64,000 bases of DNA from Caballeronia jiangsuensis. GTDB taxonomy: Bacteria > Pseudomonadota > Gammaproteobacteria > Burkholderiales > Burkholderiaceae. Location of the stretch: assembly GCA_000648925.1 (NCBI GenBank), contig JFHF01000012.1:109231-173230 (forward strand), read 5' to 3'. This document shows positions 1 to 8,860 of the stretch, piece after piece. The notes under the pieces are model-generated. The model had not been told where the DNA came from, did no database searches, and saw only the letters and a program-made list of their open reading frames with translations. Numbering within the stretch: the first letter of the stretch is position 1; each line of letters begins with the position of its first letter. A program made the translations under genes and the position numbers.

Positions 1-1117
1 TGTCGCCACAATCGATCTGGGTAGTGGAAACGTCGTCACGCTTTCTGGCGTGGTCTCAGGAACGAGCGTCAAATATATCGACAACTCCGGATCTGCTACC
101 GTCGCGACGCTAACAGATCCGAGTCTCCTGCACGTGTCAGGAACGCTTTATAACGTGAAATCCGATATTTACACGGTCCAGAATAAATCGATTCTGGATG
201 TCTTCAACGGCGCTTCGCTCTATCTCAGCGGCACATCGAATCAAGTGATTCTGGAAAGTGGCAGCCACGGCGGCTACGTCTCCGGCGACAAAAACACGAT
301 CGTCGGCAGCAAGGTGAGCGGGGCAACCGAGCGCATTGTGGGTAATGGAAATGTTGCGCAATTCGGAGCCAACAATACGGTTTGCAACGTTGGCGTTGGC
401 AACACGATCACCGTCGGAGCGAACTCAGAAGTATATGACGCGTTTTCGGCTAATGTGAACAACGACGGCAGCAGCTACTTTACGACCATCAACGCTACTC
501 AAGGAGGCGCGCTGATTCGGATCTATGGAAATGGCGAAACTGTTAATGCCAACAGCGCCACAATCCAAGAAATTTGGACTTCTATGGCTCGCGGTTCGAG
601 CAGCATCAAGGGTAACGGAAACCTGATTGACGTAATCAGCTATGGCTGGGATATGGCCGGCACTATGCTTCTCAGCTTGAACGGTTCAAACAACACGATT
701 CATCTCAATTCGGCGCCCGACCAGACGATCAAAACCACGACAGGCTCGCTCGTTGCGAAGAGCGACGAACTCGTGCTCACCGGCACGGCCGACGCGAACT
801 CCATTTCGTTAGCCAATGGTGTTGCAACGGTGAATCTGGGCGGCGGAAACGTTGTCACGCTCAACGGCGTCTACTCCGGTGCGAATGTCGAGTACATCGA
901 CGCGTCCGGTAATGGCACGTGGTCGGTGCTTCAGGACTCCGCATCCGGTTTGTCGTCGATGCGCGCAGCCGGTGGCACGCAGGCCGACCCGCAAGTCAAC
1001 CAACTGGTTGCGGCGATGGCTTCCTATTCGGCTGACAACGGCGGCGTCGGTGCGAGCGCGCAGACCTTGCGTAACGCGAACGTCCAGACCCTGGCTGCAT
1101 CGGCAACGCTGCACTAA
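1..1117 (+). CDS. C-terminal part of a large repeat-rich surface/exported protein (5' end outside window)
   Basis: The reading frame is open from the first base of the window, so only the last ~370 residues are present. The sequence is rich in Gly, Asn, Ser, Thr and Val, with no Cys-rich, catalytic or membrane segments, as in beta-solenoid adhesin passengers. A unit of the type VAT-[IV]-[DN]-LG-x-GNVVTL-x-GV followed by YIDxSG occurs at the start of the window and again near bases 820-910, so the protein is built of degenerate repeats; many GN-x-N turns lie between. The tail (NQLVAAMASYSADN... to ...AASATLH) resembles the ends of large Burkholderia repeat proteins as I recall them, but I cannot see a known secretion signal. 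The gene is AT-richer than its neighbours, suggesting a variable or acquired gene. The exact family is unknown. It converges on a TPR-glycosyltransferase. Confidence 0.7.
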   Translation, partial: VATIDLGSGNVVTLSGVVSGTSVKYIDNSGSATVATLTDPSLLHVSGTLYNVKSDIYTVQNKSILDVFNGASLYLSGTSNQVILESGSHGGYVSGDKNTIVGSKVSGATERIVGNGNVAQFGANNTVCNVGVGNTITVGANSEVYDAFSANVNNDGSSYFTTINATQGGALIRIYGNGETVNANSATIQEIWTSMARGSSSIKGNGNLIDVISYGWDMAGTMLLSLNGSNNTIHLNSAPDQTIKTTTGSLVAKSDELVLTGTADANSISLANGVATVNLGGGNVVTLNGVYSGANVEYIDASGNGTWSVLQDSASGLSSMRAAGGTQADPQVNQLVAAMASYSADNGGVGASAQTLRNANVQTLAASATLH

Positions 1118-1206
1118 GCCGGTATCCAAGGCCCGAACGTGGATGATCTCATCCGCCTCGGCGTCTTGGATTTCACGTTAGAAGTTCAACGGTTGTGAAG
1201 CCGTTC

Positions 1207-1241
1207 GCCGCGGTTCCGGGTCTTCGGCCGGGAACCGCGGC
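1207..1241. terminator. Strong hairpin between convergent genes
   Basis: An 11-bp perfect stem, GCCGCGGTTCC (1207-1217) against GGAACCGCGGC (1231-1241), encloses a 13-nt loop. It lies 90 bp after the repeat protein stop and 41 bp beyond the end of the opposing glycosyltransferase gene, so it can serve both. There is no clear T-run on either side, so termination is inferred from structure and position. Confidence 0.6.
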
Positions 1242-1281
1242 TAAAGAAAGAAGGGCACGACCTGCTGAGCGCGCCAAATGT

Positions 1282-2847
1282 TCAAGCGTCGGAGTCTCTC
1301 CGAAAATCGAGACGCTCCAACTCGCATACAACCCGCTCGAAAACCTCATTCCAGTTCCCGCGCTCCCTTTGCGTGAAGATGCGCATGGTCGGATACCACG
1401 GACTGTCTTCGCGGTTGCGCATCCATCGCCAGCAGCCGGCGAAGCGATTCAGCAGCCATACCGGTTTGCCCATCGCGGCGGCGAGATGAGCGACGGAAGT
1501 ATCGACCGAGATGACGAGATCGAGATTGGCGATGAGCGCGGCCGTGTCCGCGAAATCCTCCATCTCGTCCATCCAGTCGACAACCTTTGCGCGCTGATCG
1601 GACTTGAGCCGCTTGTCTTCGCTTTCCGGCTTTTGCAGGCTCACCCAGCACGCATGAGGCCAGTCGATGAGCGGACCCAGTTGGTCTGGAAAGATGCTTC
1701 TCCACTTATCGACGCCCAACCCCGCGTGTCCGCCTGCCCATACGAGCCCGATAGACGGCAAGGACGAGCGTTCGAGCTTTTCCAGGCGAGATGCGAATAT
1801 CTGCGCGGCGTGTGGCGCTGCCGACAAATAGGGAATCGTGGCGGGTATGGTTTCCAGATTGGTCTGGAACGCCATGGGCATCGACATCAGAGGGATATAC
1901 GAATCCCACTCCCAGAATTCTTTCGGTTCGTCGTCGAGCAGGATCAGGTTTGACCAGCGCCTGCCCAGCGAGTGGGCAAGTAGCCGCTGCAATGGCTTGG
2001 GACATACAAAGCCTACTTTGGCGAATCGTTCCAATACCATCGGAAGGTAGCGACAGAACTGCAAGGTGTCGCCGAAACCTTGCTCGGCAACCACGAGCAA
2101 GTGCTGATCGCTGCTATTCTCGAACGCTCCCGCCCACCGTCGAATGGGCCGCGCTGGTCTTGACGCCATGCGCTGTCCTGACGGAGACATCATGCTGACC
2201 CAACGATGCTCGAAATGAGGCCACGCTTCTTCGAATCGGCTTGCCGTTAATAAGGCATAGGCCAGATTCGATCGGTTCTCGAGATGGTTCGGATCAAGGT
2301 GCAGCGCTTGCCGATAGTGTTCGATGGCCGCGTCGATTTGATCCTGAATATGGAGGATGTATCCAAGGTGGTAATGTGCGGCGCTATCCTCAGGCATCAG
2401 CGCGATCACATTCCGATACGCGTCTGCTGCGTCTTCATACTGTCGATCGTGCCGCAGCGCGTCGCCCAGATTGTTGAACAGCAATGACGTTTCAACAGGG
2501 GAATATCGCCCGGTCGGGAATGCCAGACCCGCACGCGCTACCGTCGCGGCGCGTCCGAATTCTTCACAGCGTGTGAGTGCGTCGGACAGGAGTGAATGAG
2601 ATGCGGGACTCGGGAAGATCAGCGTGGCTTCTTCAAAGCACGCCGCCGCGTCCGCGTCGCGCTTCATCTCCCGCGCGATGATTCCCTTGAGCAATAAGGC
2701 CCGACTGCGCTCCTCGATTCCGATGCACCGCGAAAGACACGCGTCCACGTGCTCCATCGCCGAGCCCCACGATTCCTTCTGAAATGCTTCGACAGACCGC
2801 ATGTAGTGGCTGCGACTATCCTCACTGAAACAATCTAAAACACTCAT
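1282..2847 (-). CDS. TPR-repeat protein with C-terminal glycosyltransferase-like domain
   Basis: 521 residues. Residues ~45-215 are helical repeats; two clear TPR units with the W/L-G-Y-A-F-A-P pattern lie at ~122-190 (e.g. NNLGDALRHDRQYEDAADAY). From ~245 to the end is a GT-B fold segment like those of ADP-heptose/O-GlcNAc-type transferases: GLVWAGG near 370, SLQ, then DLVISVDTSVAHLAAAMGKP near 455, the usual nucleotide-sugar/phosphate-binding end. Bacterial proteins of this design glycosylate proteins or surface polymers in the cytoplasm. It converges on the repeat-rich exported protein, so that protein is a plausible acceptor, but this is inference. Like it, the gene is AT-richer than the rest of the window. 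Confidence 0.8.
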   Translation of the reverse strand: MSVLDCFSEDSRSHYMRSVEAFQKESWGSAMEHVDACLSRCIGIEERSRALLLKGIIAREMKRDADAAACFEEATLIFPSPASHSLLSDALTRCEEFGRAATVARAGLAFPTGRYSPVETSLLFNNLGDALRHDRQYEDAADAYRNVIALMPEDSAAHYHLGYILHIQDQIDAAIEHYRQALHLDPNHLENRSNLAYALLTASRFEEAWPHFEHRWVSMMSPSGQRMASRPARPIRRWAGAFENSSDQHLLVVAEQGFGDTLQFCRYLPMVLERFAKVGFVCPKPLQRLLAHSLGRRWSNLILLDDEPKEFWEWDSYIPLMSMPMAFQTNLETIPATIPYLSAAPHAAQIFASRLEKLERSSLPSIGLVWAGGHAGLGVDKWRSIFPDQLGPLIDWPHACWVSLQKPESEDKRLKSDQRAKVVDWMDEMEDFADTAALIANLDLVISVDTSVAHLAAAMGKPVWLLNRFAGCWRWMRNREDSPWYPTMRIFTQRERGNWNEVFERVVCELERLDFRRDSDA

Positions 2848-2904
2848 ACATTAACAAGTCGCGGGGATGATCTGGAGTCGCGACATCGCGCTCTTCGACA
2901 GCCG

Positions 2905-2933
2905 ATTTTAGGGAAAACTATCAACGTAAAGTG
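2905..2933 (-). promoter_or_regulatory. Possible promoter of the TPR-glycosyltransferase
   Basis: In an AT-rich patch, the minus strand reads CACTTT (2933-2928), a 17-nt spacer, then TAAAAT (2910-2905), about 58 nt before the start codon at 2847. The -10 is good and the -35 weak. The call rests on pattern only. Confidence 0.3.
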
Positions 2934-3038
2934 TGATAAACAGCCGCAAATGCATCCGAATTCACTGTTGCGCCGCTTCTCACTTTCCGTGAGCCAAGAT
3001 GCAACTCGCCGCTCGATCCAATAGAGCCCATCCACCCA

Positions 3039-4232
3039 ATGACATCCCACCCCACCACGCCCCGACCATCCGCAATCCCCCGCACCATCTGGGCGCTGGG
3101 CTTCGTCAGCCTGTTCATGGACCTGTCGTCCGAACTGGTGCACGCGTTGCTGCCGATCTACCTCGTCACCACCATGGGGATGAGCGTCGCCGCGCTCGGC
3201 GCGCTCGAAGGCGCAGCCGAAGCGACCGCGATGATCGTCAAGGTCTTCTCCGGATCGTTGAGCGACTGGCTCGGACGCCGCAAGGAACTCCTGCTTTTCG
3301 GCTACGGCCTCGCCGCATTGACGAAGCCGCTGTTCCCGCTCGCCGATACCCCCGCGATGGTCGTGACGGCGCGTCTCATCGACCGTTTCGGCAAGGGCAT
3401 CCGCGGCGCGCCGCGCGATGCGCTCGTCGCCGATATCGCGCCGCCTGCCATTCGCGGCGCCTGCTTCGGCCTGCGGCAATCGATGGACACGATCGGCGCG
3501 TTCGCCGGACCGCTCGTCGCGATCGTGCTGATGCTCGCGTTCTCCGATCACATCCGCACGGTGCTGTGGTTCGCGACCGTGCCGGCGTTCATCGCGATCG
3601 TCATCATTCTGTTCGGTGTTCGCGAGCCTGAACGTACGCACGTGAAAGGCGCATTCCGCACGCCGCTGCACTGGCGGTCGATGCGCGAGTTTTCCGGGCG
3701 CTACTGGTATGTCGTCGGCATCGGTGCGACGTTCACGCTCGCGCGGTTCAGCGAGGCGTTTCTGGTGCTGCGCGCTCAGCAAACCGGACTCGACACCGCC
3801 TGGATTCCCGGCGTGATGGTGGTGATGAGCCTCACCTATTCGCTGAGCGCATATCCCGCCGGCGTGTTGTCGGACCGCTGGGACCGGCGCGCGCTGCTCG
3901 CCTGCGGCCTCGTCCTCCTGATCGCAGCCGATGTGCTGCTCGGCGCGGGCTCATCGATGCTCACGCTGTTCGCGGGCGTCGCCGTGTGGGGACTTCACAT
4001 GGGCTTCACGCAGGGCATTCTCGCGGCGATGGTCGCCGAATCCGCGCCGCCGTCGCTGCGCGGCACCGCATTCGGCGTGTTCAATCTCGCGAGCGGCGTC
4101 TGCATGCTGCTGTCGAGCGCGATCGCGGGCTGGCTCTGGGATCGCAGCGGCGCGCCGACGACGTTCTTCGCCGGCGCCGCCATCGCCGTGATACCGCTCG
4201 TCATGTGCGTGCTCGTGCCGCGCTCGGAATGA
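3039..4232 (+). CDS. MFS transporter
   Basis: 397 residues with about twelve hydrophobic segments, the usual length for a major facilitator. The loop between TM2 and TM3 carries GSLSDWLGRRKE, close to the MFS signature G-x-L-[SA]-D-x-x-G-R-[RK]. A second D-R-x-G-[KR]-G motif (DRFGKGIRGAPRD, ~117-129) follows TM4, as in the subfamily of inner-membrane drug/metabolite antiporters annotated simply as MFS transporter. The C-terminal half repeats the motif as GVLSDRWDRRA. The substrate cannot be read from sequence. The gene stands alone, converging on the SDR gene with a 4-bp gap. No strong ribosome-binding site precedes the ATG, and a start a few codons downstream is possible. Confidence 0.85.
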   Translation: MTSHPTTPRPSAIPRTIWALGFVSLFMDLSSELVHALLPIYLVTTMGMSVAALGALEGAAEATAMIVKVFSGSLSDWLGRRKELLLFGYGLAALTKPLFPLADTPAMVVTARLIDRFGKGIRGAPRDALVADIAPPAIRGACFGLRQSMDTIGAFAGPLVAIVLMLAFSDHIRTVLWFATVPAFIAIVIILFGVREPERTHVKGAFRTPLHWRSMREFSGRYWYVVGIGATFTLARFSEAFLVLRAQQTGLDTAWIPGVMVVMSLTYSLSAYPAGVLSDRWDRRALLACGLVLLIAADVLLGAGSSMLTLFAGVAVWGLHMGFTQGILAAMVAESAPPSLRGTAFGVFNLASGVCMLLSSAIAGWLWDRSGAPTTFFAGAAIAVIPLVMCVLVPRSE

Positions 4233-4236
4233 CGCG

Positions 4237-5031
4237 TCAGGCCGCGTAACGCGCAGCCGGCGTGTCCGTGGACAGCTCCGGCGCCATCGCCTGCCGCGCG
4301 GCTTCATACGTATCCCACTTCGCGCCGTCGTGCAGCGATGGAATCGTCACGAACTCGCCGCGATCGAAGCCGACGAGCGCCGCATCGACCATATCGCCCG
4401 CGGACATGACGATCGCCTTGTCGAGATTCTCCAGCGGCAGGCCGCCCGTTTCCCAGAAGTCGGTGGCCGTCGCGCCCGGCAGCACCGCCTGAACATGCAC
4501 GCCCTTGCCCGCCAGTTCGCGCTGCAGCGACTGGCTGAACGCGAGCACGAAGGCCTTGGTGCCGCCGTACACGCCGTTGAGAATCTCCGGCGCGATGCTG
4601 ACGATCGACGCGATATTGATGACCGCGCCCTTGCCGCGCGCAACGAAGCCGGGCACCGCCGCATAAGTGAGGCGCGTGAGGGCGGTCACGTTGAGATCGA
4701 TCATGCGCGTCATCGCGTCGACGTCGCTGTCGAGCAAGGGCGTATGCGTGCCGATGCCCGCGTTGTTCACGAGCAGCGTGATGCTCGCGTCTTCCTTCAG
4801 CTTCGCTTCGACGGCGGCGAGGGCGTCGCGGTCGTTCAGATCGGCATCGAGAATTTCGACGCTGCGGCGCGTCTCGTTCGTGATGCGCCCGGCGAGCGTC
4901 GCGAGGCGATCGCGGTTGCGGGCGACCAGAATGAGGTCGTAGCCGCGCCGCGCGAGCCGTTCCGCATAAACCGCGCCGATGCCGGAAGACGCGCCCGTGA
5001 CGAGCGCCGTGCCGAGGTGTGTCTGCGTCAT
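4237..5031 (-). CDS. Short-chain dehydrogenase/reductase (SDR)
   Basis: 264 residues, a classical SDR. The nucleotide-binding TGASSGIG is at 12-19, NNAG at 89-92, and the catalytic Ser142, Tyr155 and Lys159 (YGGTK) are all present. It should therefore be an active NAD(P)H-dependent oxidoreductase; an Arg after the second strand (LVARNR) favours NADPH. The substrate is unknown. It is divergently arranged with the GlxA-type regulator, which is the obvious candidate to control it. The ribosome-binding site GGAG lies seven bases before ATG at 5031. Confidence 0.88.
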   Translation of the reverse strand: MTQTHLGTALVTGASSGIGAVYAERLARRGYDLILVARNRDRLATLAGRITNETRRSVEILDADLNDRDALAAVEAKLKEDASITLLVNNAGIGTHTPLLDSDVDAMTRMIDLNVTALTRLTYAAVPGFVARGKGAVINIASIVSIAPEILNGVYGGTKAFVLAFSQSLQRELAGKGVHVQAVLPGATATDFWETGGLPLENLDKAIVMSAGDMVDAALVGFDRGEFVTIPSLHDGAKWDTYEAARQAMAPELSTDTPAARYAA

Positions 5032-5085
5032 GATTTCACTCCGTCAGAAAACTGGTTGGATTGCGTGAGTGAATTCTGAGCCCGT

Positions 5086-5112
5086 TTGACGGTGGCGCAA
5101 ATGACGTATAAG
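5086..5112 (+). promoter_or_regulatory. Possible promoter of the GlxA-type regulator
   Basis: TTGACG at 5086-5091 and TATAAG at 5107-5112, separated by 15 nt (short, but both boxes are close to the sigma-70 consensus), lie in the divergent SDR/regulator intergenic region, 34 nt before the regulator ATG. Confidence 0.4.
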
Positions 5113-5146
5113 GTATGGATTCAGGACATCGGACGGACAAACGGAC

Positions 5147-6094
5147 ATGCATCGCGTCGGCTATTTGTTGAGCGAAGGCTTTCAGGTGATGGCGCTCGCG
5201 TCGCAATCGGTGTTCGAGTACGCGAACATCACCGCGGGCGAAGCGTTCTACCGCATCGAAAATTATTCGATCACAGGCGGCGAAGTGCACTCGTCGCTCG
5301 GCATGAAGATCGACACGAAGCCGGTCAGTCCGCGCATCGCCGTGGACACGTGGATCGCGACGGGCGTCAACGATCCGCTCGACACGCCGACGCCCGCCGA
5401 CATGCTCGCGTTCCTGCGCCGGTCGGGCGGGCGCGCGCGGCGCATCGCGGGCATCTGCACGGGCGGTTTCGTGCTGGCCGAAGCGGGGCTGCTCGCGAAC
5501 CGGCGCGCGACCACGCACTGGGCCTACGCGCGCGAGATGCAGCAGCGTTTTCCGGATGTGCGCGTGGAAGAAGACCGCATCTTCATCGTCGATGGTCCGG
5601 TATGGACGTCGGCGGGCATGACGGCCGGCCTCGATCTCGCGCTCGCGATGGTCGAAAAGGATCTCGGCGCGGAGATCGCGCGTTCGGTCGCGCACAAGCT
5701 CGTGATGCATCAGCGGCGCGCGGGCGGCCAGTCGCAGCATTCGGAGATGCTGGATCTCGCGCCGAAGTCGGATCGCATCCAGAACGCGCTGAACTTCGCG
5801 CGCAAGAACCTGAACCGGCCATTGACGGTCGAGGAACTCGCGGGCGAGGCGCATCTGAGCCCGCGTCAGTTCAGCCGCGTGTTCGCGCTGGAGACGGGGC
5901 AGTCGCCGGCGAAGGCGGTGGAGGGCTTGCGGCTGGAAGCGGCGCGCCTCCTGATCGAAAAAAGCCGCCATTCCCTCGAAACGATCGCGCAGGAAACGGG
6001 TTTCAGGGACCGGCGGCATATGCGCGAGGCGTTCATGCGCGGCTTCGGCGTGCCGCCGCAGGAAGTGCGGCGCGAGGCGCGGACGGAGGGCTGA
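5147..6094 (+). CDS. GlxA-family transcriptional regulator (DJ-1/PfpI + AraC HTH)
   Basis: 315 residues in two parts. Residues 1-190 form a DJ-1/PfpI glutamine-amidotransferase-like domain with the nucleophile elbow AGICTGG (Cys104); such domains in regulators sense small molecules rather than catalyse. Residues ~215-310 are an AraC/XylS double helix-turn-helix (LTVEELAGEAHLSPRQFSR, then IAQETGFRDRRHMREAF). It is divergent from the SDR gene, so it probably regulates that gene and itself. The inducer cannot be predicted. Confidence 0.9.
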   Translation: MHRVGYLLSEGFQVMALASQSVFEYANITAGEAFYRIENYSITGGEVHSSLGMKIDTKPVSPRIAVDTWIATGVNDPLDTPTPADMLAFLRRSGGRARRIAGICTGGFVLAEAGLLANRRATTHWAYAREMQQRFPDVRVEEDRIFIVDGPVWTSAGMTAGLDLALAMVEKDLGAEIARSVAHKLVMHQRRAGGQSQHSEMLDLAPKSDRIQNALNFARKNLNRPLTVEELAGEAHLSPRQFSRVFALETGQSPAKAVEGLRLEAARLLIEKSRHSLETIAQETGFRDRRHMREAFMRGFGVPPQEVRREARTEG

Positions 6095-6134
6095 TGCGCC
6101 GCTCATTCATGCACTACAACGTCGAGGACAAGCC

Positions 6135-7379
6135 GTGTTGAAGATCGACCCAGAGCGCCTGCTAGGCGACCTCAAACACCTGCGCACGTTCGGCGCGACG
6201 GGGCCGGGCGTCGTGCGCCTGTCGCTGTCGCCGGTCGATATCGCCGCGCGCCGCTGGCTCGCCGGCCGCATGAGCGATGTGGGCCTCAACGCATCGATCG
6301 ATGGCGTCGGCACCGTGTTCGGCCGCTCGCGTAACGCGGGTCCGGCGCTGCTCATCGGCTCGCACACCGACACGCAGCCGACGGGCGGCTGGCTCGATGG
6401 CGCGCTCGGCGTCGTCTACGGTCTGGAGATCGCACGCGCGCTCGCCGAATGTGACGAGACGCGCCATTTCGCGGTGGACGTCGCATCGTGGATCGACGAA
6501 GAGGGCACGTTCTCGGGCTTTCTGGGCAGCCGCAGTTTCGTCGGCGAAAACGTCGATGAAGCCGTGCGCGGCGCGCGCAATCGCGATGGTCTGCTGCTCG
6601 GCGAAGCGCTCGAGCAGGCGGGACTCGCGCAAGCCGCGCGCGTGCGCATCGATAAAACGCGGCACAAGGCGTATCTGGAGCCGCATATCGAGCAAGGCGG
6701 GCGTCTGGAGGCGCACGGCAAGTCGATCGGCGTGGTGACGACGATCGTCGGCATACGTGAGTTGAAGCTGCATTTCACCGGCCAGCGCAATCATGCCGGC
6801 ACGACGCCCATGTCGATTCGCCGCGATGCGGGCGCGGCGCTCGTCGCGTTCATCGCGCGCATGGACGAAGCGTTCCGCCAGCTCGCCGATGCCGATACCG
6901 TGTGGACGGTCGGACGCATCGAGCTCGATCCGGGTTCGTTCAGCGTGGTGCCGGGCGCGGCAGACCTCTATCTGCAATTCCGCGACGCCAGCGCCGCGCG
7001 TCTGCACGCGATGGAAGCCGCGCTCGCCGCGCTGATCCGCGACTTCAACGCCGAAGGCCGGGCGAGCGTCGTCATGACGGACAGCGAGCCGCCCGAAGAA
7101 CCCGTGACGATGGACACCGCATTGCAGACGCATCTCGCGAACGCGGCCGAAGCGCTCGCGCCGGGCCAGTGGGAGCGCATGCCGAGCGGCGCGTCACACG
7201 ATGCGCAGGTCATCGCGCGTCATGTGCCGGCGTGCATGCTGTTCGTGCCGAGCATCGGCGGCGTCAGTCACGACTTCATCGAAGATACGGCCGAGGCGCA
7301 TATCGTGCTCGGCTGCGAAGTGGCGGCGCGGGCGGCGGCGGACATTCTGCGGGACCTGCTCAGCCGAGCTCCGCGATGA
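6135..7379 (+). CDS. M20-family amidohydrolase (N-carbamoyl-L-amino acid hydrolase / allantoate amidohydrolase type)
   Basis: 414 residues, full length for the HyuC/AllC family of metal-dependent hydrolases that split N-carbamoyl amino acids or ureido compounds. Metal ligands of the di-zinc site are visible: His77 (GSHTDTQ), Asp88 (GGWLDGALG), Glu122/123 (DEEGTFSG), His in EPHIEQG and the late His in GVSHDFIEDT. The substrate motif SGASHDAQ, typical of this branch, is also present. The exact substrate is not readable; no hydantoinase or allantoinase is adjacent. The GTG start at 6135 is the first start in frame after the regulator stop. The gene's 3' end overlaps the convergent hydrolase gene by 20 bp. 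Confidence 0.85.
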   Translation: MLKIDPERLLGDLKHLRTFGATGPGVVRLSLSPVDIAARRWLAGRMSDVGLNASIDGVGTVFGRSRNAGPALLIGSHTDTQPTGGWLDGALGVVYGLEIARALAECDETRHFAVDVASWIDEEGTFSGFLGSRSFVGENVDEAVRGARNRDGLLLGEALEQAGLAQAARVRIDKTRHKAYLEPHIEQGGRLEAHGKSIGVVTTIVGIRELKLHFTGQRNHAGTTPMSIRRDAGAALVAFIARMDEAFRQLADADTVWTVGRIELDPGSFSVVPGAADLYLQFRDASAARLHAMEAALAALIRDFNAEGRASVVMTDSEPPEEPVTMDTALQTHLANAAEALAPGQWERMPSGASHDAQVIARHVPACMLFVPSIGGVSHDFIEDTAEAHIVLGCEVAARAAADILRDLLSRAPR

Positions 7380-7923
7380 ACCGCGCGGCATCGCGCCATA
7401 CGCCGAATCCCGACGCCGGGTTCATGTGCCCGACCTTGCCGAGATCGACGAGCCGCGCGCCCCAGTCGCGCGCCATGTCTTGGACGCGCTCGAAACGCGC
7501 CAGAGGATCGTCCTGGCTCGCCGCGACGACGCACGGAAACGGCAGGCGCTCGCGCGGACTCGGAAGCCATCCGTTCGCACGAAGCTCATCGAGCGTCGGA
7601 TAGCCTTCGGGCAGCGGCGCATCGAAATCGGGCGGCGTGACGAGCAGCGCGCCCTGAATCTCGCGCCGCTGACGCTGCGCCCAGTGCACCGTGATCATCA
7701 CGCCTGCGCTGTGCGCGACGAGCACGACCGGCCCCGTGATGTGCGACAGCTCCGCGTCGAGCGCGGCGACGCGCGCGCTGCGATCGAGCTTGTCGCGTTG
7801 CAGCGGCGGCACGGTGCGCACGTTCGGATGCGCCTTCGCGAAATGCGTCTGCCAGTGATCCTCGACGTGATCGCGCAGGCCGGGAACCATGAGAATCGTC
7901 GGCGCGTTCGGTGATGCGTTCAT
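7360..7923 (-). CDS. RBBP9/YdeN-family alpha/beta hydrolase
   Basis: 187 residues, a minimal alpha/beta hydrolase of the RBBP9 family (serine hydrolases). The nucleophile box is AHSAG, the acid is in ASQDDPL and the histidine in VGHMNP, all in the right order. Starting at ATG 7923 uses an AAGGA ten bases upstream; a GTG 24 bases earlier lacks a ribosome-binding site. It sits 42 bp downstream of the Usp/hemerythrin-like gene on the same strand and is probably co-transcribed. The physiological substrate is unknown. Confidence 0.85.
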   Translation of the reverse strand: MNASPNAPTILMVPGLRDHVEDHWQTHFAKAHPNVRTVPPLQRDKLDRSARVAALDAELSHITGPVVLVAHSAGVMITVHWAQRQRREIQGALLVTPPDFDAPLPEGYPTLDELRANGWLPSPRERLPFPCVVAASQDDPLARFERVQDMARDWGARLVDLGKVGHMNPASGFGVWRDAARFIAELG

Positions 7924-7965
7924 GCGATGAATATCCTTGTCGGTCACGAAAAGTAGTGCTGCGTG

Positions 7966-8721
7966 TCAGCGCGTGTTGTCTGCGAGCGCGCTCCAGTCTT
8001 CGTCGCGCAGATAGCGGCGCGCAGCGGGCAGCACGACGCCTTCGATGCGTCCCATGCGTTCCCAGGCGAACTGCGCGCACGCATGCAGGGTGTGATCGAC
8101 GGGCTCGTCGTTCATGACCGATTTCGCGACGCGCGCGAGCATGTCCGCTTCGCGCCCGGCGAGGCGCGCGAGTTCGTCCAGTTCGGCATCGAGCGACGAG
8201 GTCCGCTCGCGCAACGCCGTCATGAGCGCGTGCTCTTCGCCATGTGCTTCGCGAAGACGTTCGATGGCACGCGCATCGGGCCGCGGCGTGCGCAGCACAT
8301 CGTCGTAAGCATCCGAGCGCGTGCGATGCACGTCGAGCAAGGCGCCGAGCGCTTTCGCGACCATCGGGCGCGCGTCGCGCGGGCACACGAGCACGGCGAC
8401 GCCGGGCACGGGCGGCACCGCGCCGCCGTGCGCGATGCACACGAGGTCGTACTCGCGCGCCGCCTGGCCGCCGCCTTCGGAGGTCGCGCCGCCGAGCGCC
8501 GCCAGCACCGACGCCGGCACGCCCTGCGCGCGGGCCGCCGCTTCGGCGCGGGCCAGCAGCGAAGCGGCTTGCCGATACTGCGCCGCATCGTCGTTTGCGC
8601 CCGCCTCCGGGCAAAAGAACGTGATGCGGGCGCCGAGCGATCGCGCGAGCTCGGACGCATGGCCGATCGCTTCGACGCACGCGTCGCTGCGTTCGATGGG
8701 CACGAGCAGGTGTCGGTACAT
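7966..8721 (-). CDS. Universal-stress-like domain fused to a reduced hemerythrin-like domain
   Basis: 251 residues. The first ~125 look like a UspA domain (YRHLLVPIERSDACVEAIGHA...), but the usual G-2x-G-9x-G-S/T ATP motif is missing; the domain ends in VAVLVCPRDARP. After a short linker, residues ~160-250 resemble HHE hemerythrin domains (LREAHGEEHALMTALRE... then VLPAARRYLRDEDW), but one metal-ligand His of the last helix appears replaced, so iron binding is doubtful. I chose ATG 8721 because AAGGA precedes it by six bases; an upstream ATG at 8760 has no such site. Oxygen or stress sensing is inferred from the families only. Confidence 0.7.
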   Translation of the reverse strand: MYRHLLVPIERSDACVEAIGHASELARSLGARITFFCPEAGANDDAAQYRQAASLLARAEAAARAQGVPASVLAALGGATSEGGGQAAREYDLVCIAHGGAVPPVPGVAVLVCPRDARPMVAKALGALLDVHRTRSDAYDDVLRTPRPDARAIERLREAHGEEHALMTALRERTSSLDAELDELARLAGREADMLARVAKSVMNDEPVDHTLHACAQFAWERMGRIEGVVLPAARRYLRDEDWSALADNTR

Positions 8722-8784
8722 GGTGAATCCTTCGGCTTGCGGTTGCACTGATGAATGCATCGTAGTGCGGGCATCGCTCGCGCG

Positions 8785-8805
8785 CCCCTCCCGTGTCGGG
8801 AGGGG
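8785..8805. other. Perfect 9-bp hairpin in the divergent region
   Basis: CCCCTCCCG, a three-base loop TGT, then CGGGAGGGG, between the starts of the Usp-like gene (8721) and the LuxR gene (8861). It may be a protein-binding site or a leader hairpin; no T-run follows on either strand, so a terminator is less likely. Confidence 0.5.
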
Positions 8806-8860
8806 GCTTGACGCGTGTGCGCTATCCGAACCATGCTAGGCTGATGACAAAAATTAAACG

